This document shows, one piece after another, positions 21,921-29,993 of a stretch of 34,082 bases of DNA. Location: assembly GCA_013154305.1 (NCBI GenBank), contig JAADCT010000061.1, positions 1-34,082 on the forward strand. The letters are read 5' to 3'. A program made the position numbers and the translations under genes. The DNA is from Aquificota bacterium. GTDB lineage: Bacteria > Aquificota > Aquificia > Aquificales > QOAS01. The notes below the pieces were generated by a model. The model searched no databases, was not told where the DNA came from, and saw only the letters and a program-made list of their open reading frames with translations. How positions within the stretch are numbered: position 1 is the first letter of the stretch; each line of letters opens with the position of its first letter.

Positions 21921-22328
21921 TCAGGGACCGCGGCAGCGGACGGTCCGCGCGAATTCTACGAGCCCGCCTTCCAGCGAGTAGGCGTTTTCGAAACCCACCG
22001 CCCGCAGGACGAAGGCCGCAACCAGCGAGCGAACGCCGCTCCGGCAGGCCACCACCAACTTCCAACCTTCGTAGGAGGCGAGCCGTTTTAGGTTTTCCTC
22101 CGTAAGGAGTTCGTTCAGCGGAACCTCCAGGGTGTGGGAATACCTGAAGCCCACCAGCGAGGTCTCCGGCGGCGTCCTTACGTCCAGCAGGAGGACCTTT
22201 TCCCCCTCGTCCATCCATCGGAGGAGGGTCTCGGGCGAAACCCTGCAGGGTTTTCGGGCCAGCTCCTTCTCCCCGAGTCGGGAAAGGAGGGGGGCCAGTC
22301 GGGCGGCCAGCTCGAGGTCGGGTTTCAC
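21921..22328 (-). CDS. Rhodanese-domain protein in the fumarate reductase operon
   Basis: A 135-residue protein with a C-terminal single rhodanese domain (about 30-132): VLLLDVRTPPETSLVGF, VPLNELL, the active-site loop VACRSGVRS with the catalytic Cys, and FENAYSLEGGL. The loop length (CxxGxR) fits sulfurtransferases of the GlpE/PspE type. An N-terminal helical segment of about 30 residues has no clear match. The start is GTG 22328, 12 nt after frdB, with only a weak ribosome site; it is surely cotranscribed. The role is inferred: handling of sulfane sulfur for the Cys-rich subunits, or a redox link. Confidence 0.85.
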   Translation of the reverse strand: MKPDLELAARLAPLLSRLGEKELARKPCRVSPETLLRWMDEGEKVLLLDVRTPPETSLVGFRYSHTLEVPLNELLTEENLKRLASYEGWKLVVACRSGVRSLVAAFVLRAVGFENAYSLEGGLVEFARTVRCRGP

Positions 22329-22340
22329 CTCTTTACCCCC

Positions 22341-23456
22341 TCAGGAGGCTCCGAAAAACTCTCCCAGCTTCTTCCAAAAGCGGGAGAAGAAGTCCGACTT
22401 TTGCTCTTCAAACTTTTCGGTTATGCGGGTGCAAACGTCGGCCTTAAAGACCTCCTCCACCCGCTTGTCTATGCGCCTGACGTGGTGGAAGTCGATGTCC
22501 AGGTGGGGTTTCTTTTCCTTCATCACCTCCAGTATGAGGTCCCTAAACTCGAGCAGTCCGGGAAGGGGTTTGGGAACCTCCCAAACCTCGGCCCCCTTTT
22601 CGCGGAACTTGTTAATGAGCGGCGTGGGGTCGACGCCGTAGACCTCCTCCGGCAAGGCCAAACGGTTTATCTGGCCGGTGGCGTATACCCAGTCGACGAA
22701 GTGTTGCAGTTTGCGGACGCCGGGATAGTCCCTGAAGCCCATTTCGGCGGCGATACCCCGAACGTTTTGAATGTCCTCGGCGGGCCGGACCCCTTTGGGG
22801 CAAACGTAGATGCACTTTTGGCACTGGACGCAGCTCCAAACGTCGCCCGCCTCGAGGGCGTTTTTGACCATTTCCCGCTTGTGCTCGTCCTTTACGCGGC
22901 TGTCGACGGCGTAGCGGTAAACCCGCGAAAAGGCGAAGGGACCGGCGTACTTGGGGTCGTCCATTACGGCCTCACAGTTGCCGTAGCAGGCGAAGCAGAG
23001 GATGCAGTTGGTGGGCCTTTCGTACTTTTTGACCTCCTCGGGCGGAATGCGGTATTCCCTTTCGGGTATCGGTTCCTTCGGCTCGCACCACGTTTTTAGG
23101 GTTTTGAGGTTTTCAAAGGCCGCGTCGTGGTCGACCACCAGGTCCTTGACCGGTTTCAGGAAGTTGAGGGGTTCGACCGTTATCGGGCGGCCGCCGGAGG
23201 CCTCAACCAGGTCCCTAAAGCGGGTTTTGCACGCGAGACGGGAAACGCCGTTTACCTTTACGGCGCAGGAACCGCAAACGGCCGCCCGGCAGAAGAAGCG
23301 AAAGCTCAGCGTGGGGTCCAACCTCTCCTGGACGAAAAAGAGGGCGTCCAGCAGGGTTTGAACCTCGTCGAGGGGAACCTCGTACTCCCTGTAAAAGGGG
23401 TTTTGGTCCACCTCGGGGTTGTATCGGTAAATCCTGAGGACCGCCTTTTCGGCCAT
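22341..23456 (-). CDS. frdB: Fumarate reductase/succinate dehydrogenase iron-sulfur subunit, type E-like
   Basis: A 371-residue protein carrying electrons to the FAD subunit. The N-terminal ferredoxin domain has [2Fe-2S] ligands Cys56, 61, 64 and 76. Two further sets follow: Cys151/154/157/161 and Cys209/212/215/219. The last set (CVQCQKCIYVCP) has an extra cysteine compared with the classical [3Fe-4S] site, so a [4Fe-4S] cluster is expected, as in type E enzymes and TfrB. Residues from about 240 onward are an extension of about 130 residues absent from E. coli FrdB, ending in an amphipathic Phe/Trp/Lys helix (FFSRFWKKLGEFF). AAGGAGG precedes the ATG. It is preceded by frdA and followed by the rhodanese gene. 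Confidence 0.93.
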   Translation of the reverse strand: MAEKAVLRIYRYNPEVDQNPFYREYEVPLDEVQTLLDALFFVQERLDPTLSFRFFCRAAVCGSCAVKVNGVSRLACKTRFRDLVEASGGRPITVEPLNFLKPVKDLVVDHDAAFENLKTLKTWCEPKEPIPEREYRIPPEEVKKYERPTNCILCFACYGNCEAVMDDPKYAGPFAFSRVYRYAVDSRVKDEHKREMVKNALEAGDVWSCVQCQKCIYVCPKGVRPAEDIQNVRGIAAEMGFRDYPGVRKLQHFVDWVYATGQINRLALPEEVYGVDPTPLINKFREKGAEVWEVPKPLPGLLEFRDLILEVMKEKKPHLDIDFHHVRRIDKRVEEVFKADVCTRITEKFEEQKSDFFSRFWKKLGEFFGAS

Positions 23457-23485
23457 CTCAAAGAACCTCCTTGTTTTTGTAAAGG

Positions 23486-23677
23486 CTATTGAGACCGCGG
23501 GCGGTTTTTGCCCTTGAGGACCTCCCCGGGGGTGAAAATCGGCTTTTCGACTCCGCCGCCTCGGGTCGCCGGCTTGCCGTCTTTCCTCCCGCGGGTCGAA
23601 ACTTTTGGGGGCCTTTCCCCGGCGGTTGAAACGTCGGCCTTACCTTTTTCGGTTTCCGGCTTATTTAGAACCTCCAT
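23486..23677 (-). CDS. Possible 63-residue basic protein between frdA and frdB
   Basis: The 291-nt gap between frdA and frdB contains this open frame of 63 codons, rich in Lys, Gly, Pro, Arg and Thr (for example VSTRGRKDGKPATRGGG) with no hydrophobic segment. The ATG at 23677 has no Shine-Dalgarno. The composition suggests a disordered protein or non-coding spacer. I see no other gene in this gap. Confidence 0.35.
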   Translation of the reverse strand: MEVLNKPETEKGKADVSTAGERPPKVSTRGRKDGKPATRGGGVEKPIFTPGEVLKGKNRPRSQ

Positions 23678-23747
23678 CGGTTAAAACCCTCTTTCTTAAA
23701 CTTAGCGCGGTCTTTTTCTCCCCGAAGGCGGCCGAAAGGGGAGGAGG

Positions 23748-25448
23748 TCAATACTTCCTTTCCTGCGGCTGCCACTTGGTAATGACGACCTCCTTCCAAC
23801 CGTGCTCGAGGGTTCCGTCCTCCTTTCTCCTTACGAGGGAGTGTTTGAGGTAGTTTTCGTCGTCCCTTTGGGGGTAGTCGAGGCGGTAGTGGGCGCCGCG
23901 GCTTTCCTTTCTCTCAACGGCGCAGAGGGTGGTCACCTCGGCCAGGTCGAGGAGGTTTAAAAATTCGAGCGTTTGAACCAGGTTGAGGTTAAACCTCCTG
24001 GACCGGTCGACGACGGCCAGACCGCTTTTTGCCCTCTCTTTGAGCTCGCGGATGGCCTCGAGGGCTTCGAGCATCGGCTTTTCCTCTCGGAAGATGCCCA
24101 CCTTCGACGCCATAACTTCGCCGAGCTCCCTCCTCATTTGACCGAGGTTTTCCCTCGGCTCCTTTTCCGTAAGGGACTTTATAAACTCCTCCTCCCTCCT
24201 TACGAACTCGGCGCCGTCGGTGGCGGCGTGCTCGACGCCGACGACGTATTCGGCCGCATCCTCGGCCGCCAGCTTTCCGAAGACCAGTATGTCGAGGAGG
24301 GAGTTTCCGCCCAGACGGTTGGCACCGTGGACCGAAATGCAGGCGGTCTCTCCCGCGGCGTAAAGGCCCTTAATTTCGGTCCGACCGTACTTGTCGGTGT
24401 CTATTCCCCCCATCGAATAGTGGGCCGTGGGCCTTATCGGTATCGGCTCTTTTACCGGGTCGACGCCCTCGTAAACGCGGGCGTGTTCGACCGTTTGGGG
24501 CAGACGCTCCATAAGCTTTTCCTCGCCCAGGTGCCTGAGGTCGAGGCAGATGTAGTCGCCTTCGGGACCGCAACCGCGACCCTCGAGGATTTCCCTCTCT
24601 ATGGCGCGGGCGACTATGTCCCTGGGGGCGAGCTCCATCTTTTCGGGGGCGTAGCGCTTCATAAAGCGCTCGCCGTCCTTGTTTATCAGGTAGCCGCCCT
24701 CTCCGCGGGCGCCCTCGGTAATCAAAATTCCCGTTTTCCTGAGACCGGTGGGGTGGAATTGAACGAACTCCATGTCCTTTAGGGGAATGCCCGCCCGCAA
24801 GGCGGCGGCGCTGCCGTCGCCCGTGTTTCCGAGGGCGTTGGACGTGCGGTTCCAATACATCCGGGCGTGCCCGCCGGTGGCCAAAATTACCGCCTTGGCC
24901 TTGACGAAGTGAACGCCGCCGTTTCGGATGTCCCAGGCGGTGACGCCCAAAACCCTTTCCCCGTCGTGGACGAGGTTTAGGAGAAACCACTCGTTGAGAA
25001 ATTCGACGCCCTGCCGGAGGGCTTGGTCAAAGAGCGTGTGGAGGATTACCAAACCGGTTCGGTCGGCCGCGTAGCAGGTTCGGGGAAAAGAAGCCCCTCC
25101 GAAGGGCCTTTGGGCTATCCTTCCGTCGGGGAGCCGCGAAAAGGGCACTCCGCGGTGTTCTATGTCGTAGATGATTTGGGGACCCATTTGGGTCATCAGT
25201 TCGACCGCGTCCTGGTCGGCCAGGTAGTCGGAACCTTTGACGGTGTCGAAGGCGTGCTTTTCCGGGCTGTCGGGGGCGACGTTTCCGAGGGCGGCGTTGA
25301 TTCCGCCTTCGGCGGCACCGGTGTGGGAGCGAACGGGATAGACCTTCGACATTACGCCGACTTTAAGCTTGGGATTTTGGGAGGCCCAAAGGGCGGCGTA
25401 GAGACCCGCTCCTCCGGCTCCGACGATGAGTATGTCGTATTCGAGCAT
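23748..25448 (-). CDS. frdA: Fumarate reductase/succinate dehydrogenase flavoprotein subunit
   Basis: The catalytic FAD subunit interconverting fumarate and succinate; in a reductive TCA cycle it runs as fumarate reductase. At 566 residues it has the dinucleotide fold IVGAGGAG (8-15), RSHTGAAEGG with His42 as the predicted covalent FAD attachment, QFHPTG, EGARGEGG with the catalytic Arg, HYSMGGI, GGNSLLDILVFG, and the C-terminal SRGAHYRLDYPQRDDENY. There is no Tat or other signal peptide, so it is cytosolic, unlike the periplasmic MfrA of epsilonproteobacteria. GGGGAGG precedes the ATG, and the leader contains a hairpin (25492-25524). It is the first gene of the operon. No membrane anchor subunit (FrdC/D) is present. 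Confidence 0.95.
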   Translation of the reverse strand: MLEYDILIVGAGGAGLYAALWASQNPKLKVGVMSKVYPVRSHTGAAEGGINAALGNVAPDSPEKHAFDTVKGSDYLADQDAVELMTQMGPQIIYDIEHRGVPFSRLPDGRIAQRPFGGASFPRTCYAADRTGLVILHTLFDQALRQGVEFLNEWFLLNLVHDGERVLGVTAWDIRNGGVHFVKAKAVILATGGHARMYWNRTSNALGNTGDGSAAALRAGIPLKDMEFVQFHPTGLRKTGILITEGARGEGGYLINKDGERFMKRYAPEKMELAPRDIVARAIEREILEGRGCGPEGDYICLDLRHLGEEKLMERLPQTVEHARVYEGVDPVKEPIPIRPTAHYSMGGIDTDKYGRTEIKGLYAAGETACISVHGANRLGGNSLLDILVFGKLAAEDAAEYVVGVEHAATDGAEFVRREEEFIKSLTEKEPRENLGQMRRELGEVMASKVGIFREEKPMLEALEAIRELKERAKSGLAVVDRSRRFNLNLVQTLEFLNLLDLAEVTTLCAVERKESRGAHYRLDYPQRDDENYLKHSLVRRKEDGTLEHGWKEVVITKWQPQERKY

Positions 25449-25491
25449 TAAGAGAAACCTCCCCTTTTTTAATTCTCAAAATGTTAACAGC

Positions 25492-25524
25492 GGGCAGCCC
25501 TCCCCGTTTAGGAGGGGGACGCCC
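25492..25524 (-). promoter_or_regulatory. Structured leader upstream of frdA
   Basis: CCCTCC (25498-25503) and GGAGGG (25511-25516) pair around a 7-nt loop, flanked by GGGC (25492-25495) and a GCCC outside. A second small dyad CCCG-AAAG-CGGG is at 25534-25545. They lie 44-100 nt before the frdA ATG, divergent from the peptide-binding protein gene. A weak minus-strand promoter (TTGCTA, 18 nt, CAAAAT) would put the first hairpin in the 5' UTR. Confidence 0.35.
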
Positions 25525-25605
25525 CTATTTTGTCCCGAAAGCGGGGTCGATAGCAATTATTGACCGCAAACGGGGAAAAGAGGCTTTCTATACATAAAAC
25601 TTTGA

Positions 25606-27357
25606 ATGGGGTCGAGCTTTTACTTTTTCCTCGGCGTTGCGGTTTCAATTTTGGCCTTTTTGCCCTTTTACCTTTTGCGTTCGCCGTCGCCGGAGGGCCT
25701 AAACCTCACCCTGGAAAAGGTCGAGCTTCCCGAAAGACCCCTTTTGGGAAAACCGACCGAGGGACCTTTGGTCGTGCGCCTGGCCTCCGACCCCAAGACC
25801 CTAAATCCCGCCCTGGTTCAGGAGACGAGCTCCTCGGCCGTTATCGGCGACCTTTTCAGCGGTTTGGTCAAGGTCGACCCGAAAACTTTGGAGGTGGAGC
25901 CGGACCTGGCGGTCCGGTGGGAGGTCGACCCCTCGGGGCGGACTTGGACCTTCTACCTAAGAAGGGGCGTTCGCTGGCACGACGGTGAACCCTTTACGGC
26001 CGACGACGTCGTTTTTACCTTTAACGAGGTTTACCTCAATCCCGAGGTGCCAACCCCGGTCAGGGACACGCTTTTGGTAAACGGTAAACCCTTTAAGGTT
26101 GAAAAGGTCGACGACTACGCGGTTCGCTTCGTTTTGCCCGAAAGGTTTGCCCCCTTTTTGAGGACCCTGACCGTGGCCGTCCTGCCCGAACACAAACTGA
26201 AAAGGTTCGTCGACGAGGGAACCTTCCTTTCGGCGTGGAACGTAAACACCCCCCCGTCGGAGGTGGTCGGAACGGGACCCTACCGCCTGAAGGTCTACCT
26301 GAAGGGGCAGCGCGTCGAGTGGGAGGCCAATCCCTACTACTACGAGACCGACGAAAGGGGCGTTCGCCTGCCCTACCTAAGGAGGAAGGTGGGATTGATA
26401 ATTCCGGACCCCGACGCGGCCCTGGTTAAGTTTTTGGCCGGCGAGGTCCACCTCTTGGGCGTGGGGCCGTCGCAACTTTTGACCCTGGCGGCCCGCGCCG
26501 GGGAGCGACCGATAAAGGTCTACGACCTCGGTCCGACGCCCTCTTTGACCTTTTTGGTCTTTAATCAAAATCCCGAATCCTCGGTCCCCGACTACAAAGT
26601 TCGCTGGTTCAGAAACGAGAAGTTCCGCTGGGCCGTTTCCCACGCCGTCGACCGGCGGGCGATAGTAAACCTCGTTTACGGCGGTCTGGCCACCCCGCTT
26701 TACGGGCCGGTCACGCCCGCCAACGCCTGGCTCTACTCGGAGGACCTCTTTGAGCCGATAGACTACGACCTTCGAAGGGCCAGGGAGCTTTTGAGGGAGG
26801 CGGGATTTGAGGACAGGGACGGCGACGGCTACTTGGAAGACCCCGAAGGGCACCGCGTCGAAATCGTCCTGTTGACCAACGCGGGAAACAAGGAAAGGGA
26901 GGCCATCGGCAGCATCTTAAAACGGGACCTGGAGCGGCTCGGCATTAAGGTCCACTTTCAGCCGCTCGACTTTAACAACCTCGTTCGGCTTTTGACCTCC
27001 CCCCCCTACGGTTGGGAGGCGGTGATTATCGGACTGACGGGCTCGGTCGACCCCCACTTTGGCAGGAACGTGTGGTGCAGCTGGGGAAGCCTCCACATGT
27101 GGTATCCCCTCCAAAAGAAACCCTCCACCGAGTGGGAGGCCGAGGTCGACCGGCTCTTTGAGGAGGCGGCCACCGAACTCGACCCCGAAAGGAGAAAGGA
27201 GCTCTACCGCCGCGCCTTTAGGATTGTTTACGAAAAACAGCCGATGATTTTTATAGCGACGCCGCGGGAGCTGGTGGCCGCCCAAACGGGTTTGAAAAAC
27301 TTCTATCCCACCGTGTGGGGTTTTTGGAAGGAGCTCTACCTGATGGTGGAGGACTAG
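25606..27357 (+). CDS. Family 5 extracellular solute-binding protein (oligopeptide/dipeptide type), membrane-anchored
   Basis: A 583-residue SBP_bac_5 protein that would bind peptides or other solutes outside the cytoplasmic membrane for an ABC importer. Diagnostic segments are LASDPKTLNPAL, LAVRWEVDPSGRTWTFYLRRGVRWHDGEPFTADDVVFTF, VGTGPYRL, FRWAVSHAVDRRAIV, YDLRRARELLREAGF and the closing helix region around YEKQPMIFIATP. The N terminus (about 5-25) is a hydrophobic helix without a lipobox Cys or clear signal peptidase site, so it is probably an uncleaved anchor. No permease or ATPase genes are nearby. It is divergent from frdA. Its stop codon overlaps that of the convergent diguanylate cyclase gene by 4 nt. 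Confidence 0.9.
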   Translation: MGSSFYFFLGVAVSILAFLPFYLLRSPSPEGLNLTLEKVELPERPLLGKPTEGPLVVRLASDPKTLNPALVQETSSSAVIGDLFSGLVKVDPKTLEVEPDLAVRWEVDPSGRTWTFYLRRGVRWHDGEPFTADDVVFTFNEVYLNPEVPTPVRDTLLVNGKPFKVEKVDDYAVRFVLPERFAPFLRTLTVAVLPEHKLKRFVDEGTFLSAWNVNTPPSEVVGTGPYRLKVYLKGQRVEWEANPYYYETDERGVRLPYLRRKVGLIIPDPDAALVKFLAGEVHLLGVGPSQLLTLAARAGERPIKVYDLGPTPSLTFLVFNQNPESSVPDYKVRWFRNEKFRWAVSHAVDRRAIVNLVYGGLATPLYGPVTPANAWLYSEDLFEPIDYDLRRARELLREAGFEDRDGDGYLEDPEGHRVEIVLLTNAGNKEREAIGSILKRDLERLGIKVHFQPLDFNNLVRLLTSPPYGWEAVIIGLTGSVDPHFGRNVWCSWGSLHMWYPLQKKPSTEWEAEVDRLFEEAATELDPERRKELYRRAFRIVYEKQPMIFIATPRELVAAQTGLKNFYPTVWGFWKELYLMVED

Positions 27358-28796
27358 TCGGCGACCTCGACGCGGTTTTTCCCCTTCCTTTTGGCCTCGT
27401 AGAGGGCCCGGTCGGCCTTTTGGAAAAACTCCTTGGGTTCCTCCCCCGAGTATTCGGCCACGCCGAAGGAGGCGGTAACTTTAACGCCGTTTACGGTGGT
27501 TTCCTCCAGTTTGCGGCGCAGGCGCTCGGCCAGCGACAGGGCGGCCGCCCTGTCGCCCCTGACGAAGACGGCAAACTCCTCCCCTCCCCAGCGGAAGGCG
27601 GCGTCCCCCTCCCTTACGGCGGTCCGGAGGAGGCGGGCGACCCTCCGGAGGACCTCGTCGCCGAAGGGATGACCGTAAAGGTCGTTAATCCTCTTAAAGT
27701 CGTCCAGGTCGAGGAGAACGAGGGAAACCTTTTCCCCGTTTCGGTAAAGCTCGCGGACGCGCTTGAGGAGGTATTCGTTAAAGAGGCGGCGGTTGAAGAG
27801 CCCCGTGAGGGGGTCACGGGCCGAGCGCAGACGAACCTCGGCCAAAAGCCGGTTCAAGTTTTCCAGCCCGAGCTTGTACAGCCTCAGGTGGAAGGCCACC
27901 AGCAGGGCGGCCAAAACCAGCCCAACGGTAAAAAGAAGCGCCAGCTCCAGCTGCAGACGCCCCACCTGCGCCTCTATCCAACCCTTTGCCTCGCCGAAGA
28001 CGCGGCAGCGGTATTCCCAAAATCGGCCGACGAAGTCCGAATAATCGGTCAAAAGAAGCTCCGCGTCGCGGTAAAAGCCGCTCAGGAAGGTCCTTATCAG
28101 CGGCGCCTGCAGAAGCTCCCTTTTAAAGAGCTCTTTAAGTTGGTCGTCGGTAAGGAGTGCAAAGTAGGCGTCGAGGTTGGCCCTAAAGAGCCCCTGCAGG
28201 TAGTAGTACTCGTAGTAAAAGTTTTGAAGTCGACCCTCCAAAAAGAGGGCGTTTTCGGCCACGAAGTCGGAACCGACGGCCAGCAGGCGGTGGAGAAAGT
28301 AAAAGTTTTTAAAGACCTCGGCCACTGCCGCCTGCTTCAACCGCAGGCTCAGATTTACGTAGTAGGCGTTAAGGAGGTTGGCGTATCGGCCGAGCTCCCT
28401 CAGCTCCTCGGTTCCCAAAAACGGCTTTTTGACCAGCTCGAGGATGCGCTCGTCGAACTTCAAAAGGTCCCAACAGTTGCAGTACTCGACCCAGTGGGGG
28501 TTTTGAAAGAGCTTTTCCTTCAGAAGGAGGAGTTCCCTTTCCAGCTCCGCAACCGGGTCGTCGGCCTCGGGAAACTCCGGCGGTCGGGGGGCGACCTTAA
28601 GGACCTTGGCGTGGTTGAGAAGCACCACCACCCTCGAGAGGCGGTCTATCGGTTCGGCCAGCTCCTGGACCGTCTTGAGCTCTCCCAACTTGGAGAGGTT
28701 GGTCGTAAAGAGGTACGCCGAAAGCAAAAAGACGACTGCGTAGGGAACGAAAAGGGTCAAGAGAAAAAGCTTTCGAAAGTCGCCTCCCCTTCGCAC
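27354..28796 (-). CDS. Membrane diguanylate cyclase with periplasmic sensor region
   Basis: Makes c-di-GMP from GTP. At 480 residues it has TM1 (about 9-30), a helical periplasmic region (about 31-280) rich in aromatic residues with CNC near 106-108, TM2 (about 281-303) and a GGDEF domain (about 320-480). The active loop is GGEEF (404-408), preceded by the inhibitory-site motif RxxD (Arg395-Asp398), so it is predicted active and product-inhibited. DPLTGLFNRR and LLDLDDFKRIND are intact. The sensor ligand is unknown. It starts at GTG 28796, 10 nt after the antiporter stop, with no Shine-Dalgarno; coupling is likely. Confidence 0.92.
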   Translation of the reverse strand: MRRGGDFRKLFLLTLFVPYAVVFLLSAYLFTTNLSKLGELKTVQELAEPIDRLSRVVVLLNHAKVLKVAPRPPEFPEADDPVAELERELLLLKEKLFQNPHWVEYCNCWDLLKFDERILELVKKPFLGTEELRELGRYANLLNAYYVNLSLRLKQAAVAEVFKNFYFLHRLLAVGSDFVAENALFLEGRLQNFYYEYYYLQGLFRANLDAYFALLTDDQLKELFKRELLQAPLIRTFLSGFYRDAELLLTDYSDFVGRFWEYRCRVFGEAKGWIEAQVGRLQLELALLFTVGLVLAALLVAFHLRLYKLGLENLNRLLAEVRLRSARDPLTGLFNRRLFNEYLLKRVRELYRNGEKVSLVLLDLDDFKRINDLYGHPFGDEVLRRVARLLRTAVREGDAAFRWGGEEFAVFVRGDRAAALSLAERLRRKLEETTVNGVKVTASFGVAEYSGEEPKEFFQKADRALYEAKRKGKNRVEVAD

Positions 28797-28806
28797 CGCT
28801 TAGGGG

Positions 28807-29979
28807 CTATTGTACGAGGTCCTTTAGGTAGTCGGGAACCTCCTTCGACTTTTTCTTCTTCTTTCCGAAGACCTTGTCCACTATTTTGGGCGCGTAGATA
28901 AAGACTATCGAGCCTATCACGGCGGTGACGATGATGTAGAGGGCCGCCAGCGGTTGAATCGTTTTCGGCGCCATGGCGGTAACCACTATGGAGAACTCTC
29001 CCCGCGGAATCATCTCCAGCGCCGCCCGGAAGGCCAGCCGCGGCGAAAAGCCGGCCATCCGACCGCCCACGTAGGTGCCCACCAGTTTTCCGACGATGCC
29101 CAAAACCACCAGCAGGAGCAAAAAGAGGGGGCTGGGCAGCTCGGTAATTTCGGGAAGGGAGGCGCCGAAGTTGTAAAAGAATATCGCCAGCGAAAGCTCC
29201 TTAAGGTCGTGGAGCGACTTTTCGATGTCCTCGGCAAAGGGCGTTTCGCCGAACATCAGGCCCAAAATGAAGGCGCCCAAAACCTCGCTGATGCCGAGGG
29301 CCTTAAATGCCCCCGCCACCAAAAGCAGCAGACCCAGCATGAGCAGGATGAGGTCCTCGGCTCCGGTCAGTATCTTTTCCAGATACTTGGTTATTCGGAC
29401 CAAAACGAGGCGACCCAAAACGACCGACAGGGCCACCACGACGAACATTATCGCAACGTTGGTCGCAATCGAGGCGGCGCTGACCTGCCCCTGCGTAATT
29501 CCGAAGAGGACCGAAAGAAGGATAATCGCCACCACGTCCTCGAAGATGAGTATTCCCAAAATGAGCTCCGTTTCGGGGTTTATCAGTCTCTTGTAGTCGA
29601 TGAGGAGCTTGGCGATTATCGAGGTGGAGGAGGGATAGGCGACGGTGGCCAAAAAGAGGGCCTCGACGAAGCTAAAGCCAAACAGTAGCGCCAGCCCGAA
29701 AGGGGGGAAGAAGTTTATTACGAAGTCGGCTATGCCCGCCTTCCACGCCTTGGCGGTCATGGACTTGAGCTTTTCCATGTTGAACTCGAGCCCGATGAAG
29801 AAAAAGAGCAAAACGAGCCCGAGTTCGACGAAAAAGTGCAGGTGTTCGGTGTGAAGGAAGTCTTTCGTCAAGAGGCCCAAAAAGATTATCGGTATCAGCG
29901 CCGGGATGCCGAAGCGCCGCGACAGCAGTATCGACAGGTATATCAAAAAGAGGGCGAGGCCCGAGTAGAGTAGCGCCAT
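28807..29979 (-). CDS. CPA2-type cation/proton antiporter (Kef/NapA-like membrane domain)
   Basis: A 390-residue inner-membrane protein with about 11-12 helices. CPA2 features are LGLVLLFFFIGLEFNMEKL, the unwound-helix segment AYPSSTSIIAKLL, GILIFEDVVAIILL with the ion-site Asp, GAFILGLMFGET, and MIPRGEFSIVV in the late core. There is no C-terminal TrkA-N (RCK) domain, only a short charged tail (KKKKKSKEVPDYL). It exchanges Na+ or K+ for protons; the ion cannot be told from sequence. It lies 14 nt after the cytidylate kinase fusion and 10 nt before the diguanylate cyclase, so all three are probably one transcript. Confidence 0.9.
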   Translation of the reverse strand: MALLYSGLALFLIYLSILLSRRFGIPALIPIIFLGLLTKDFLHTEHLHFFVELGLVLLFFFIGLEFNMEKLKSMTAKAWKAGIADFVINFFPPFGLALLFGFSFVEALFLATVAYPSSTSIIAKLLIDYKRLINPETELILGILIFEDVVAIILLSVLFGITQGQVSAASIATNVAIMFVVVALSVVLGRLVLVRITKYLEKILTGAEDLILLMLGLLLLVAGAFKALGISEVLGAFILGLMFGETPFAEDIEKSLHDLKELSLAIFFYNFGASLPEITELPSPLFLLLLVVLGIVGKLVGTYVGGRMAGFSPRLAFRAALEMIPRGEFSIVVTAMAPKTIQPLAALYIIVTAVIGSIVFIYAPKIVDKVFGKKKKKSKEVPDYLKDLVQ

Positions 29980-29993
29980 AAGTTATAGAAAAT

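Noticed and set aside
22134-23099. A 321-codon plus-strand frame opposite frdB and the rhodanese gene
   Set aside because: It is a shadow of frdB, whose twelve cluster cysteines show the real frame; the product has low-information repeats of Gly and Val.
27315-28901. A 528-codon open frame on the plus strand opposite the diguanylate cyclase
   Set aside because: The minus-strand gene has clear GGDEF motifs; the plus-strand frame has no recognisable motif and arises from GC-rich codon use.
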